A DNA stretch of 32,550 bases from Pseudomonadales bacterium (GTDB taxonomy: Bacteria; Pseudomonadota; Gammaproteobacteria; Pseudomonadales; Azotimanducaceae). The position numbers were made by a program, and so were the translations under genes. The notes under the pieces were generated by a model. The model saw only the letters and a program-made list of their open reading frames with translations. It was not told the DNA's origin and searched no databases. Numbering within the stretch: position 1 is the first letter of the stretch; the number at the start of each line of letters is the position of its first letter. The stretch spans positions 1 to 32,550 of the forward strand of contig JANQYP010000006.1 in the NCBI GenBank assembly GCA_030728785.1, given 5' to 3'. Positions 25,691-32,550 of the stretch are shown here, piece after piece.

Positions 25691-27142
25691 CTAGCTGGCG
25701 GTCTTCAGCAGGTTTGAGACCACCCGCTCAAGGTGCTGCAGGGAGTTGCAGACCTCGGTCTGGTGGCAGGCTGCGGCATACTTTTTCATTTCTGCGTCAC
25801 CGACAGTCCAGCTGGAACGCGGTTCAGGATTCAGCCAGATGACGCGCTTACTCTTGTCATACATTTCTCGCAGGACCTCGGCCCGGGCGTCACCATAGTT
25901 ATTGCGGGCATCACCGAGGATAATAATGGTGGTTTTCTTGTCGACATCGTCCATGCAGTGGTTCTTGAAATCCTGGAACATGCGGCCGTAGTCCGTCGAG
26001 CCATTGCCATAATCCCGCATGGTTTTAGACAGTGCATCTTCCAGGCTGCTTTGTTCAAACAGTTTGGTCACCTCGCCCAGGTCAGATGAGAACGCAAAGG
26101 AGCGGGCCTTGGGAAGGATGCTGGCGAGGCTGTAGAGGAACATCAAGAGGAAACGTGAGTAATTGCTCACTGAGCCGCTGACATCGCAAATACACATGAT
26201 CTTGGGTCGATCAACCTTGCTGGCCTTCCAGCGCAGGTCAAAGAACATGCCGTCATACTGCATGTTGTTGCGCAGGGTTTTGCGCACATCTAATTGGCCG
26301 CGTTTGTAGGTCTTGCGACGTTTAGAGTGGATGGAGATCAGCTTCTTCGCCATCTTCAGGACAAGTTCCTGAACATCCTTGAAGTTGCGTTTTTCAAGGT
26401 TGGAGAGTTTGACTTTTTTCAGCAGCTCTTCCCGCAGTTGTTTGCCGGTTTCATCAGCATGGAGGAAAAACTGCCGTTCAACATAGTCGCGGACCCGCTC
26501 GCGGAGCTGGTCGCGGGCGCTCTTGAGCTTACCAGCAAGTTGCTGCTCCGGTCTGGCGCCCACACCCTGCAGGTCGCTGATCTCATCCTGCAGCTCCTTG
26601 AGGCCCATAGTATCCATGATCTTGCGGGTATACAGGCCCTTCTGGGTGAAAACGACTATCTGGTTGACCTCAACCTTTCTGCCGGCCTCTGCCATCTGGA
26701 TCATCAGCTCGGCGCGACTGCCCTCAAGGAGCAATTTGCCCAGCTCGGAGGTGGGCGCCAGCCCCTGGATTTCTTCCCCTTCACTCTGGCCGCCGCCCTG
26801 GCCGCCACCTTGGCCACCTTTACCAGCCTGGGGAGCGCTGTTGTTATCCGTGTCAAAGTCATCGTCATTGGCGCCCTGCTGAGTTGCGGCTTCATTGCCA
26901 CCTTCAGCCGTGGACGGTTTGAACTTGTCAGCGGTGAAAAAGCGGTTGAAACACTCGTCGAACGCCGCTTTTTCGTCAGTCGTCTTGGCCAGGACCATGC
27001 CGAGAGAGTCTTTCAGGAAGCGCCGGTCAGCATAGCCGACAAGGTCCATGCACTGCATGGCGTCAAGAGTCTCCGCCGGGGAGACCTTGAGTTCTGCAGT
27101 GCGCAGTGCCTTGACAAAATCGACGAGGGTCGTGTCTACCAC
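25691..27142 (-). CDS. VWA-domain protein of the CoxE type
   Basis: A 483-residue protein with a C-terminal von Willebrand A domain resembling CoxE. The metal-ion site is complete: DVSGS at 320-324, Thr383 in GSTDYG, and Asp411 in LGDARNN. The N-terminal 75 residues look like the CoxE N-terminal segment; residues 80-125 are a low-complexity Gly/Gln/Asp linker; 185-285 is a charged helical, probably coiled-coil, region. CoxE works with the AAA+ protein CoxD in maturing the Mo-Cu site of CO dehydrogenase, but no CO dehydrogenase genes are seen here, so the client is unknown. The start is a GTG one base after the stop of the AAA+ gene, a strong sign of coupling. Confidence 0.88.
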   Translation of the reverse strand: MVDTTLVDFVKALRTAELKVSPAETLDAMQCMDLVGYADRRFLKDSLGMVLAKTTDEKAAFDECFNRFFTADKFKPSTAEGGNEAATQQGANDDDFDTDNNSAPQAGKGGQGGGQGGGQSEGEEIQGLAPTSELGKLLLEGSRAELMIQMAEAGRKVEVNQIVVFTQKGLYTRKIMDTMGLKELQDEISDLQGVGARPEQQLAGKLKSARDQLRERVRDYVERQFFLHADETGKQLREELLKKVKLSNLEKRNFKDVQELVLKMAKKLISIHSKRRKTYKRGQLDVRKTLRNNMQYDGMFFDLRWKASKVDRPKIMCICDVSGSVSNYSRFLLMFLYSLASILPKARSFAFSSDLGEVTKLFEQSSLEDALSKTMRDYGNGSTDYGRMFQDFKNHCMDDVDKKTTIIILGDARNNYGDARAEVLREMYDKSKRVIWLNPEPRSSWTVGDAEMKKYAAACHQTEVCNSLQHLERVVSNLLKTAS

Positions 27143-27143
27143 G

Positions 27144-28097
27144 TTACTGGTTGCCTTTTAGTGCCTTGTTGGTAAGGGTCTGTAGTTCCGACTCAACGGA
27201 CTCGATATCTTCCTGGAATTTCAGAATCACGTTTAGAGTCTGGCGCACCAGGTCCGGATCCAGGGACTCAGAGTGCAGCAGGATCAGTGTTCTGGCCCAG
27301 TCAATTGTCTCGCTGATGGCGGGAACCTTCTTCAGGTCCATTTCGCGGAGTTGCTGAATAAAGGTGACCAGTTGGTTACGCAGGTTTTCGGCCAGTTCAG
27401 GAACACGAGCCTGGATAATCTGCTTTTCAAGAGCGGCATCGGGAAACGGAATATACAGGTGCAGGCAGCGGCGTTTTAAGGCATCGCTGATCTCACGGGT
27501 ATTGTTACTGGTAAGAAACACCAGAGGCTTGCGATCAGGGTGGGCCTTGATGGTGCCAATTTCGGGAATGGAGAGTTGGAAGTCCGAGAGCATTTCCAGT
27601 AACAGTGACTCAAATTCGTGGTCTGACTTGTCTACTTCATCAATCAGCAGCACGCAGCCTTCTTTGCTCTTCAGGGCTTTGAACAGTGCCCGCGGTTCAA
27701 GGAAGTCTTCGGAGAAAAAAATATCTCCAAACTCATGGAGTTTAGAGACGGACTCGGCCAGACCTTTGGCCCCGTCCAGAATTTCGCCGAGAGTTTCTTT
27801 GAGGACTTGGGTGTACAACAACTGCTTGCCATATTTCCATTCATAAATGGCTTTGGACTCATCCAGGCCTTCATAACACTGCAGGCGCACACACTCTATG
27901 CCAAGCATTTCGGCGGTGGTTTTCGCCAGTTCGGTTTTTCCGACCCCAGGCGGGCCCTCAATCAGAATTGGCTTTTCCAGGTGGTAGGCGAGAAACACCG
28001 CCGTGGCAATTTGCAGGCTGCAGATGTAGTTGAGCTGTTCAAAATTGTTTTTGATGACCTCAACGCTGGCCAGTTTGTCTCCGTTCTTCAGTGTCAC
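27144..28097 (-). CDS. MoxR-family AAA+ ATPase (CoxD-like)
   Basis: A 317-residue AAA+ ATPase of the MoxR group. Walker A is GPPGVGKT at 48-55, Walker B CVLLIDE at 148-154, the sensor-1 asparagines are in LTSNNTRE (196-202), and the arginine finger lies in DALKRRCLH. MoxR proteins pair with VWA proteins to remodel or activate metalloenzymes and other complexes. This one is fused in operon to the CoxE-type VWA gene, one base apart. The start is a GTG at 28097 with AAGGGA six bases upstream. It differs clearly from the CobS protein encoded 11 kb away, so the window holds two separate AAA+/VWA systems. Confidence 0.9.
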   Translation of the reverse strand: MTLKNGDKLASVEVIKNNFEQLNYICSLQIATAVFLAYHLEKPILIEGPPGVGKTELAKTTAEMLGIECVRLQCYEGLDESKAIYEWKYGKQLLYTQVLKETLGEILDGAKGLAESVSKLHEFGDIFFSEDFLEPRALFKALKSKEGCVLLIDEVDKSDHEFESLLLEMLSDFQLSIPEIGTIKAHPDRKPLVFLTSNNTREISDALKRRCLHLYIPFPDAALEKQIIQARVPELAENLRNQLVTFIQQLREMDLKKVPAISETIDWARTLILLHSESLDPDLVRQTLNVILKFQEDIESVESELQTLTNKALKGNQ

Positions 28098-28273
28098 GCG
28101 GTATCCCTTGAGTATGCTGGCGCCAGGTCCAGGCGGATGAGAAAGGTAGTGGTGAAGTGGCGATTACAGTCGCCAGATCGGCCGTTCATTATGTGAAGCA
28201 GATGGGCGTTTGTACAGGCGTCCAAAGATCATCATGAGTTTCTATTGCGGCGGATAAGGAATGCTTATTCTGT

Positions 28274-28300
28274 AACCCTGCAGCAACGGCCGTCAGGGTT
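28274..28300. terminator. 7-bp inverted repeat at the tesB stop codon
   Basis: AACCCTG (28274-28280) and CAGGGTT (28294-28300) can pair around a 13-base loop. The hairpin overlaps the tesB stop and lacks a following T-run, so it may only weakly stop or stabilise the message. Confidence 0.25.
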
Positions 28301-29159
28301 CGTGCAGGCGCATTAATCCTTCCTGGGCCACGGAGGCGATGAGTTGACCTGCCTGGGTATAGAAGCTGCCGCGACTCAAGCCTCGGCCGCCACCGGCAAA
28401 CGGGCTGTCCTGAGCGTACAGCAGCCAGGCATCGGTGCGGAATGGACGGTGGAACCACATGGCATGATCGAGACTGGCCACCTGGAAATGTTGGTCGGTC
28501 CAGGCCACGCCGTGGGGGCGAGCGGCGGTATCAATCAGGGTCATGTCTGAAGCATACGCCAGCAGGCACTGGTTGAGGCGCACATCGGCGGGCATTTCAT
28601 CAACGGTCTTGATCCAGCAATGCTGGTAGGGATCCATCTTCTCTGGCTTGAACTCATTGAAGGGCTCAGCAAAGCGCATATCGATGGGTTGGGGGCGGGT
28701 TGCTGAGGCCTTGTAGTCCTCTGGTATATCTGCGGCGTACCGAGCGCGCAGCTCGGCAAAACTCTGGCAATCTTCGGGCGATTTTACTGCGGGCATGTCG
28801 AATTGGTGCTCAAGTCCCACCTCTGCGACCTGGAAGGACACCGCCATATTAAAAATAGCCTGGCCTTTCTGTAAAGCGACGACGCGGCGGGTGGTAAAGC
28901 TCTTGCCATCGCGAATGCGGTCAACGCTGTAGACGATGGGTATGGTGGTATCTCCCGGGCGCAGAAAATAGCCATGCAGGGAGTGGGCAGTGCGGGTTGG
29001 GTCGGCAACGGTGCGTGAGGCTGCCATCAGCGCCTGGCCTAATACCTGGCCACCATAAACTCGCTGCCAGCCTTCGCTGGGGCTGACGCCGCGAAACAGG
29101 TTGAACTCAATCTGCTCCAGATTCAGCAGGTCAAGCAGGTCGCGCAGTTCTTGCCGCAT
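28293..29159 (-). CDS. tesB: Acyl-CoA thioesterase II
   Basis: A 288-residue double-hotdog thioesterase that hydrolyses acyl-CoA to free fatty acid and CoA. The N-terminus MRQELRDLLDLLNLEQIE and GGQVLGQALMAA, HSLHGYFLRPG, SLDHAMWFHRPF and SVAQEGLMR are typical of TesB. Predicted active-site residues, by alignment of spacing with E. coli Asp204, Thr228 and Gln278, are Asp205, Ser229 and Gln279; Thr to Ser is conservative. The ATG at 29159 aligns with the E. coli start and has GGCGGA upstream; an ATG at 29174 would add five residues and lacks a ribosome site. It is probably a single gene: 133 bp or more separate it from both neighbours. Confidence 0.92.
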   Translation of the reverse strand: MRQELRDLLDLLNLEQIEFNLFRGVSPSEGWQRVYGGQVLGQALMAASRTVADPTRTAHSLHGYFLRPGDTTIPIVYSVDRIRDGKSFTTRRVVALQKGQAIFNMAVSFQVAEVGLEHQFDMPAVKSPEDCQSFAELRARYAADIPEDYKASATRPQPIDMRFAEPFNEFKPEKMDPYQHCWIKTVDEMPADVRLNQCLLAYASDMTLIDTAARPHGVAWTDQHFQVASLDHAMWFHRPFRTDAWLLYAQDSPFAGGGRGLSRGSFYTQAGQLIASVAQEGLMRLHEP

Positions 29160-29243
29160 AATGAGGTCCGCCATGGGTGGGGTGCAATTGTTGGAAATCG
29201 GGCCGTAACGCCAGATCCCGCAAGGGACCTATTGTCACCTATC

Positions 29244-29249
29244 ATTGTA
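29244..29249 (-). promoter_or_regulatory. Possible -10 box for tesB
   Basis: Read leftward, TACAAT at 29249-29244 lies about 85 bases before the tesB start. A TTAGGC -35 sits 16 bases upstream and is weak. Confidence 0.2.
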
Positions 29250-29339
29250 TGGGAGTCGATAGAACGCCTAACGGAGGGTTTTAGTGCTGGCAGCCTGTCA
29301 GACTCAGGATTGATCTGCTGCGGCGCTGTTAAAGAGTCA

Positions 29340-29370
29340 GTTTTGGGGCGCCTCAGGGCGACCCCAAAAC
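29340..29370 (-). terminator. Long hairpin just after ahcY
   Basis: GTTTTGGGG-CGCC, a four-base loop, GGCG, a bulged A, and CCCCAAAAC form a 13-bp stem with one bulge, 11 bases beyond the ahcY stop. No T-tract follows on either strand, but the strength and position make it the likely end of the ahcY transcript, or an RNA-stabilising hairpin. Confidence 0.6.
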
Positions 29371-29381
29371 CGTCTCGTGCT

Positions 29382-30749
29382 TTAGTACTTGTAAGCTTCG
29401 GGCTTGAAGGGACCTTCGGCTTTGACATTGATGTAATTGGCTTGTTTGTCGGTCAGGCGAGTAATTACGCCGCCAAAACCCTCAACCATGTAACCGGCCA
29501 CTTCTTCATCAAGAGCCTTGGGCAGAACTTCAACGGTGACGGGTTGCCGCTGTTGCAGGTCATGGTCGGCCCACTTGCGTTCAAACAGGTACATTTGTGC
29601 CAGCACCTGGTTGGCAAAAGAGCCGTCCATGATGCGTGATGGGTGGCCCGTGGCATTACCCAGGTTCACCAGACGCCCTTCAGACAGCAGGATGATATAG
29701 TCTTTGGGATTTTCACTGCGATAGATTTTATCTACCTGTGGCTTGATGTTTTCCCAGCGCCAGTTATCACGCATGAATTGGGTATCGATTTCCGTATCAA
29801 AGTGACCAATGTTGCAGACGATGGCATTACTGCTGACGGTGCGCAGCAGGTTTTCGTCGCAGACATTGACGTTTCCGGTACAGGTCACGATCATGTCGGT
29901 TTCACCCAGCAGGCGCGTGTCTATGTCGGCCAGCTTGCCGGTGTTGATGCCGCCCTTGTAGGGTGAAACCACTTCATAACCGTCCATGCAGGCTTGCATG
30001 GCACAGATGGGGTCAATTTCAACAACGCGGACTATCATGCCTTCCTGGCGCAGGCTGGCAGCCGAGCCTTTACCCACATCGCCATAGCCAATAACCAGGG
30101 CACGTTTGCCGGCCATAAGCATATCAGTAGCGCGTTTGATGGCGTCGTTGAGGCTGTGGCGACAGCCGTACTTGTTGTCGTTCTTGGATTTGGTGACGGA
30201 GTCGTTGACGTTGATCGCAGGCACCTTCAGTGCGCCCTGGGCCATCATCTCTACCAGACGATGCACGCCGGTTGTGGTTTCCTCGGTGATGCCGTGAATT
30301 TTGGCCAACATTTGTGGGTATTTGTCATGCACCATCTGAGTCAGGTCACCGCCGTCGTCCAGAATCATGTTGGCATCCCATGGCTTGCCATCTTTTAAGA
30401 TGGTCTGCTCGATACACCAGAGGAATTCTTCTTCTGTTTCACCTTTCCAGGCAAAAGTTGGGATGTTTTTGTCAGCCATGGCTGCAGCGGCATGGTCCTG
30501 GGTGGAGAAGATGTTGCAGGATGACCAGCGCAATTCGGCACCAAGATGCACCAGAGTATCCATCAACACGGCGGTTTGGATGGTCATGTGGATGCAACCC
30601 ATGATGCGGGCGTCCTTGAGGGGTTGCTCTTTCGCGTATTTTTCCCGCAGTTTCATCAGTGCCGGCATTTCTGCTTCGGCCAGGGAAATTTCTGCGTGGC
30701 CAAAGGCTGCCAGGCTCATGTCAGCTACTTTGTAATCGGGATTTGTCAT
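29382..30749 (-). CDS. ahcY: Adenosylhomocysteinase (SAH hydrolase)
   Basis: A 455-residue NAD-dependent enzyme splitting S-adenosylhomocysteine into adenosine and homocysteine, which keeps methylation going and feeds the methionine cycle. The NAD-binding motif GYGDVGKG is at 221-228, the catalytic stretch [19 protein letters not shown] at 182-200 (Lys187), and the C-terminal ends in KPEAYKY, the lysine/tyrosine tail that reaches the neighbouring subunit. Length is typical of bacterial enzymes with the inserted loop. Its ATG overlaps the stop of the upstream regulator (ATGA at 30749-30746), so the pair is translationally coupled. A strong hairpin follows. No SAH riboswitch is recognisable; control seems to come from the protein regulator. 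Confidence 0.97.
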   Translation of the reverse strand: MTNPDYKVADMSLAAFGHAEISLAEAEMPALMKLREKYAKEQPLKDARIMGCIHMTIQTAVLMDTLVHLGAELRWSSCNIFSTQDHAAAAMADKNIPTFAWKGETEEEFLWCIEQTILKDGKPWDANMILDDGGDLTQMVHDKYPQMLAKIHGITEETTTGVHRLVEMMAQGALKVPAINVNDSVTKSKNDNKYGCRHSLNDAIKRATDMLMAGKRALVIGYGDVGKGSAASLRQEGMIVRVVEIDPICAMQACMDGYEVVSPYKGGINTGKLADIDTRLLGETDMIVTCTGNVNVCDENLLRTVSSNAIVCNIGHFDTEIDTQFMRDNWRWENIKPQVDKIYRSENPKDYIILLSEGRLVNLGNATGHPSRIMDGSFANQVLAQMYLFERKWADHDLQQRQPVTVEVLPKALDEEVAGYMVEGFGGVITRLTDKQANYINVKAEGPFKPEAYKY

Positions 30750-31837
30750 AGTGCCTCACTTGTTGTTGGGTTTTGGGTCGTTAATTTTGTCCAGTGATTG
30801 CCTGGGGGTTGATGAAACAGGCGAACCTGAATTTGAAAGCCGTTCTTGAGTCCCAGGTAAATACCCTGGCCTCGCAGTAGGCCGGTGTCGTTAGCCCAGC
30901 CGTCGAGATCGGTGGGCTCAAAACCAAGCCAGAGATCGCCGCAGGTGTCGCGGGCCCAGTCCTGATTGTGTGGGCACAGGTCGATAACCAGCAGTCGTGC
31001 GCCTGGTGCCAGCAACTGGCGGGCGCTGGCAAAAACGCTGGCGGGCGACGGCATATGGTGCAACACCATATTCAGGACCATCAGGTCATAGTGTTCGGGC
31101 CAGACAGCCGCGCTTGCGGCCTGCTCAATGTCCGTATGCCGAAAGTCGACTTTGTGCCGGTACTGTTGACGGACCACGCTTTTCGCCCTATCGAGCATAA
31201 TGGCAGAGTTATCGATGGCGGTAATATGCGCAAATTGGGCAGCCAGGGTATTGATAAGCTCGCACTCGCCGGGGCCTACCTCAAGTACCCTGCCGCTGGC
31301 TGGGATCTGTTCATTGCCGAGCAGGTCGATAACGCTGCTGGCATATTGGTCGAATTCGGCAATCAAGTTCTGGTTCTGCCGCAGGCGTTCTGCGTTGCGA
31401 CTAAAAAATGTCTGCGACCGTGCCGCTCGTTCAGCGTGAATCTCGACGGCGCGATCAGATACTTCGGTGGCCAGGACGATGCGGTCAATGGTTCCGTACA
31501 AGGCATTGGTGATCAGGCTCAGGGGATTGTCGGCGGCGATGATGGCGCGTCGGTAAAAAATTGAATTGCCCTCCCTGCGGGTGGCCACCAGGCCCGCATT
31601 GGCGAGTACTTTAAGGTGATGGCTCATGCCCGATTGGGGCGTGGCAAAAATATGGCAAAGCTCAAGCACGCCAAATGACTCGGCGCTGAGGACGCGCAGT
31701 ATGTCGAGTCTCTGGCTTTCAGCTGTGGCCTTGCAGAATGTCAACAGGCTCGCCGGATCGACATTGTTTTGGCTTGGTTCGGTTTGGCTGGGATCGGGTT
31801 GGCTGCGATCTGCATGAGTGGGAAGTGGTGTGATCAA
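30746..31837 (-). CDS. SahR-like ArsR-family regulator fused to a SAM-methyltransferase-like domain
   Basis: A 363-residue fusion of an N-terminal ArsR-type winged helix (about residues 30-100; recognition helix [10 protein letters not shown] at 69-78) and a C-terminal class I methyltransferase-fold domain (motif [11 protein letters not shown] at 184-193; [11 protein letters not shown] near 255-265). It is coupled to ahcY. SahR regulators of Desulfovibrio and other Proteobacteria are ArsR-family proteins cotranscribed with ahcY that sense S-adenosylhomocysteine; this context fits well, but a true methyltransferase is not excluded. The start is uncertain: a TTG at 31894 would lie in the -35 box, upstream of the predicted transcript start, so the TTG at 31837 is chosen. 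Three degenerate 15-bp repeats encode [15 protein letters not shown] near the N-terminus. Confidence 0.82.
   Translation of the reverse strand: MITPLPTHADRSQPDPSQTEPSQNNVDPASLLTFCKATAESQRLDILRVLSAESFGVLELCHIFATPQSGMSHHLKVLANAGLVATRREGNSIFYRRAIIAADNPLSLITNALYGTIDRIVLATEVSDRAVEIHAERAARSQTFFSRNAERLRQNQNLIAEFDQYASSVIDLLGNEQIPASGRVLEVGPGECELINTLAAQFAHITAIDNSAIMLDRAKSVVRQQYRHKVDFRHTDIEQAASAAVWPEHYDLMVLNMVLHHMPSPASVFASARQLLAPGARLLVIDLCPHNQDWARDTCGDLWLGFEPTDLDGWANDTGLLRGQGIYLGLKNGFQIQVRLFHQPPGNHWTKLTTQNPTTSEAL
31760..31804 (-). repeat. 15-bp degenerate tandem repeat, 3 copies, at the N-terminus of the SahR-like gene
   Basis: Copies at 31790-31804, 31775-31789 and 31760-31774 read leftward as AGCCAACCCGATCCC and two diverged versions. 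They encode [10 protein letters not shown] and SQNNV ahead of the winged-helix domain. Confidence 0.75.
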
Positions 31838-31845
31838 CGCGGTAT

Positions 31846-31869
31846 CTATATCAAATTTGATCGATATAG
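31846..31869. promoter_or_regulatory. Operator A: CTATATC-N10-GATATAG
   Basis: A 24-bp palindrome with perfect 7-bp arms (31846-31852 and 31863-31869). It overlaps the -10 box and predicted start point of the SahR-like gene promoter, a position typical of repression. Confidence 0.7.
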
Positions 31870-31894
31870 TAGCAGAGGTTGGCGGAACTACCAA
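31866..31894 (-). promoter_or_regulatory. Promoter of the SahR-like gene and ahcY
   Basis: Read leftward, TTGGTA (31894-31889), exactly 17 bases, TACTAT (31871-31866). Transcription would begin near 31859, inside operator A. The promoter therefore lies between the two operator copies and touches the first. Confidence 0.45.
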
Positions 31895-31895
31895 C

Positions 31896-31919
31896 CTATA
31901 TCTAAAGATATGGATATAG
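31896..31919. promoter_or_regulatory. Operator B: CTATATC-N10-GATATAG
   Basis: A second 24-bp palindrome with the same perfect arms (31896-31902 and 31913-31919). Its centre is exactly 50 bp from that of operator A. It sits just upstream of the -35 box of the leftward promoter, between that promoter and the rightward gene. Confidence 0.7.
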
Positions 31920-31960
31920 ATTGCGGGGTGGGTGGGCGGTCAATAGTGCCTGCAAGGGTT

Positions 31961-31966
31961 TATACT
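31961..31966 (+). promoter_or_regulatory. Possible -10 box of the rightward gene
   Basis: TATACT lies 29 bases before the ATG at 31996. No good -35 is seen 16-18 bases upstream. Confidence 0.3.
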
Positions 31967-31995
31967 GGTGACTCCATACGGGAAGAGTGACAGGC

Positions 31996-32511
31996 ATGCC
32001 GGGTACCATCAGCCAGATGCAAGTGTCGTATAACCCTGAAGAGGACAGGATTCTTTTCAGGGTCAATACCACCTGTAAGCAAGTTTTTAATTTCTGGATC
32101 ACCCACCGTTACGCGGTACTACTTGCCAAGGTGCTCAAGGAGCATCTGGAAAGTGATTTGGATATTGTTCTGCAGGGTTCGCCGGAAGCCAGACAAGCCG
32201 TCAAAACCTTTAAGCAGGCCAAGGCTATCGGCAGTGCGGACTTCGATAAAGCGTTTGACGAGGACCCTAACGAGTTGCCTCTGGGACCGGAGACCCTGCT
32301 GGCGTTTAAGCTGAATTACAGTATCCAGGGCAACAAACTGTATCTTGGCCTGGAACCTAAGGAGGGGCAGGGTATCAACATGGTGATCAACCGGGATATC
32401 AACGTTAGCCTCACGACCCTGCTGCAGGCCGCCGCCAACCGCGCCGGCTGGTCTCTGGAAACTAGCGCGAAGGCATCGGCGCCCCCGCCAGTCCCCCCGG
32501 TGGTTAATTAG
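31996..32511 (+). CDS. Conserved-looking protein of unknown function
   Basis: A 171-residue soluble protein beginning MPGTISQMQVSYNPEEDRIL. The opening strand VSYNPEEDRILFRVNT, then FNFWITHRYAVLLAKVLKEHLESD, the middle LPLGPETLLAFKL and the later PKEGQGINMVINRDI recall a small proteobacterial family without known function, but I cannot name it with confidence. There is no signal peptide or membrane segment; the tail is a Pro/Val-rich low-complexity end. GGAAGAG and AGGC precede the ATG at 31996; a GTG at 31987 is too close to that site to be the start. It is divergent from the SahR-like gene and shares its control region, so joint regulation is possible. Its stop codon is the first base triplet of a 14-bp tandem repeat. 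Confidence 0.75.
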   Translation: MPGTISQMQVSYNPEEDRILFRVNTTCKQVFNFWITHRYAVLLAKVLKEHLESDLDIVLQGSPEARQAVKTFKQAKAIGSADFDKAFDEDPNELPLGPETLLAFKLNYSIQGNKLYLGLEPKEGQGINMVINRDINVSLTTLLQAAANRAGWSLETSAKASAPPPVPPVVN

Positions 32512-32550
32512 GTCGGGCCGCGTAGGTCGGGCCGCGTAGGTCGGGCCGCG
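32509..32550 (+). repeat. 14-bp perfect tandem repeat, 3 copies, running off the window end
   Basis: TAGGTCGGGCCGCG occurs at 32509-32522, 32523-32536 and 32537-32550 with no mismatch. The first TAG is the stop codon of the upstream gene. The TAGGTCGGG core recalls short dispersed repeats of bacterial intergenic regions. Its full length is unknown. Confidence 0.9.

Noticed and set aside
26294-27175. 293-residue plus-strand open frame
   Set aside because: Antisense to the CoxE-type VWA gene, which has a complete metal-site motif; no domain recognised in the plus reading.
30968-31564. 198-residue plus-strand open frame
   Set aside because: Antisense to the methyltransferase domain of the SahR-like gene.

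Overview
This is a chromosomal segment of a gammaproteobacterium. The evidence is gene order: miaB, a PhoH-like ATPase gene (ybeZ), ybeY, corC and lnt, then leuS, lptE and holA, is a classic gammaproteobacterial housekeeping block, and a DUF1820 gene is also present. The DNA is moderately GC-rich (about 55 percent by eye). A free-living, possibly marine, relative of Cellvibrionales/Halieaceae is a guess only. No tRNA, rRNA, CRISPR array, phage gene or transposase is visible, and every stretch without a gene is shorter than 300 bases.

Layout. 1-2510 (minus): a zinc alcohol dehydrogenase, a beta-lactamase-family serine hydrolase and a small biotinyl-carrier protein cut by the window edge. 2652-3185 (plus): folK. 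3136-3308 (minus): a probable decayed gene tail. 3433-5295 (minus): DUF1820 protein and an AMP-forming acyl-CoA ligase. 5549-15274 (plus): miaB, ybeZ, ybeY, corC, lnt, leuS, lptE and holA, with several 4-base stop/start overlaps. 15297-15845 (minus): a SixA-like phosphohistidine phosphatase. 15996-19413 (plus): cobS, cobT and a NUDIX hydrolase, with no cobN in view. 19439-25588 (minus): a complete oligopeptide ABC importer (oppA-B-C-D-F order). 25691-28097 (minus): a second AAA+/VWA pair of MoxR/CoxE type. 28293-29159 (minus): tesB. 29382-31837 (minus): an ArsR-methyltransferase fusion regulator (SahR-like) and ahcY. 31996-32511 (plus): a conserved-looking protein of unknown function.

How the parts work together. 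The miaB-holA block serves tRNA modification, rRNA maturation, envelope lipoprotein and LPS export, leucyl-tRNA charging and the DNA polymerase clamp loader. The ArsR-methyltransferase and ahcY form an S-adenosylhomocysteine sensing and disposal unit, with two near-identical palindromic operators (CTATATC-N10-GATATAG, centres exactly 50 bp apart) around its promoter. The two AAA+/VWA pairs are probably metal-insertion or remodelling machines whose client proteins are not encoded here.

Most unusual items: an OppC permease carrying a fibronectin-III-like domain in its first periplasmic loop; two unrelated orphan AAA+/VWA chaperone pairs on either side of the opp operon; the paired operators of the SahR-like gene; and repeated 12-17 bp tandem duplications, several of them at or just before start codons (ybeY, oppB, the SahR-like gene) and one beginning at the final gene's stop codon.
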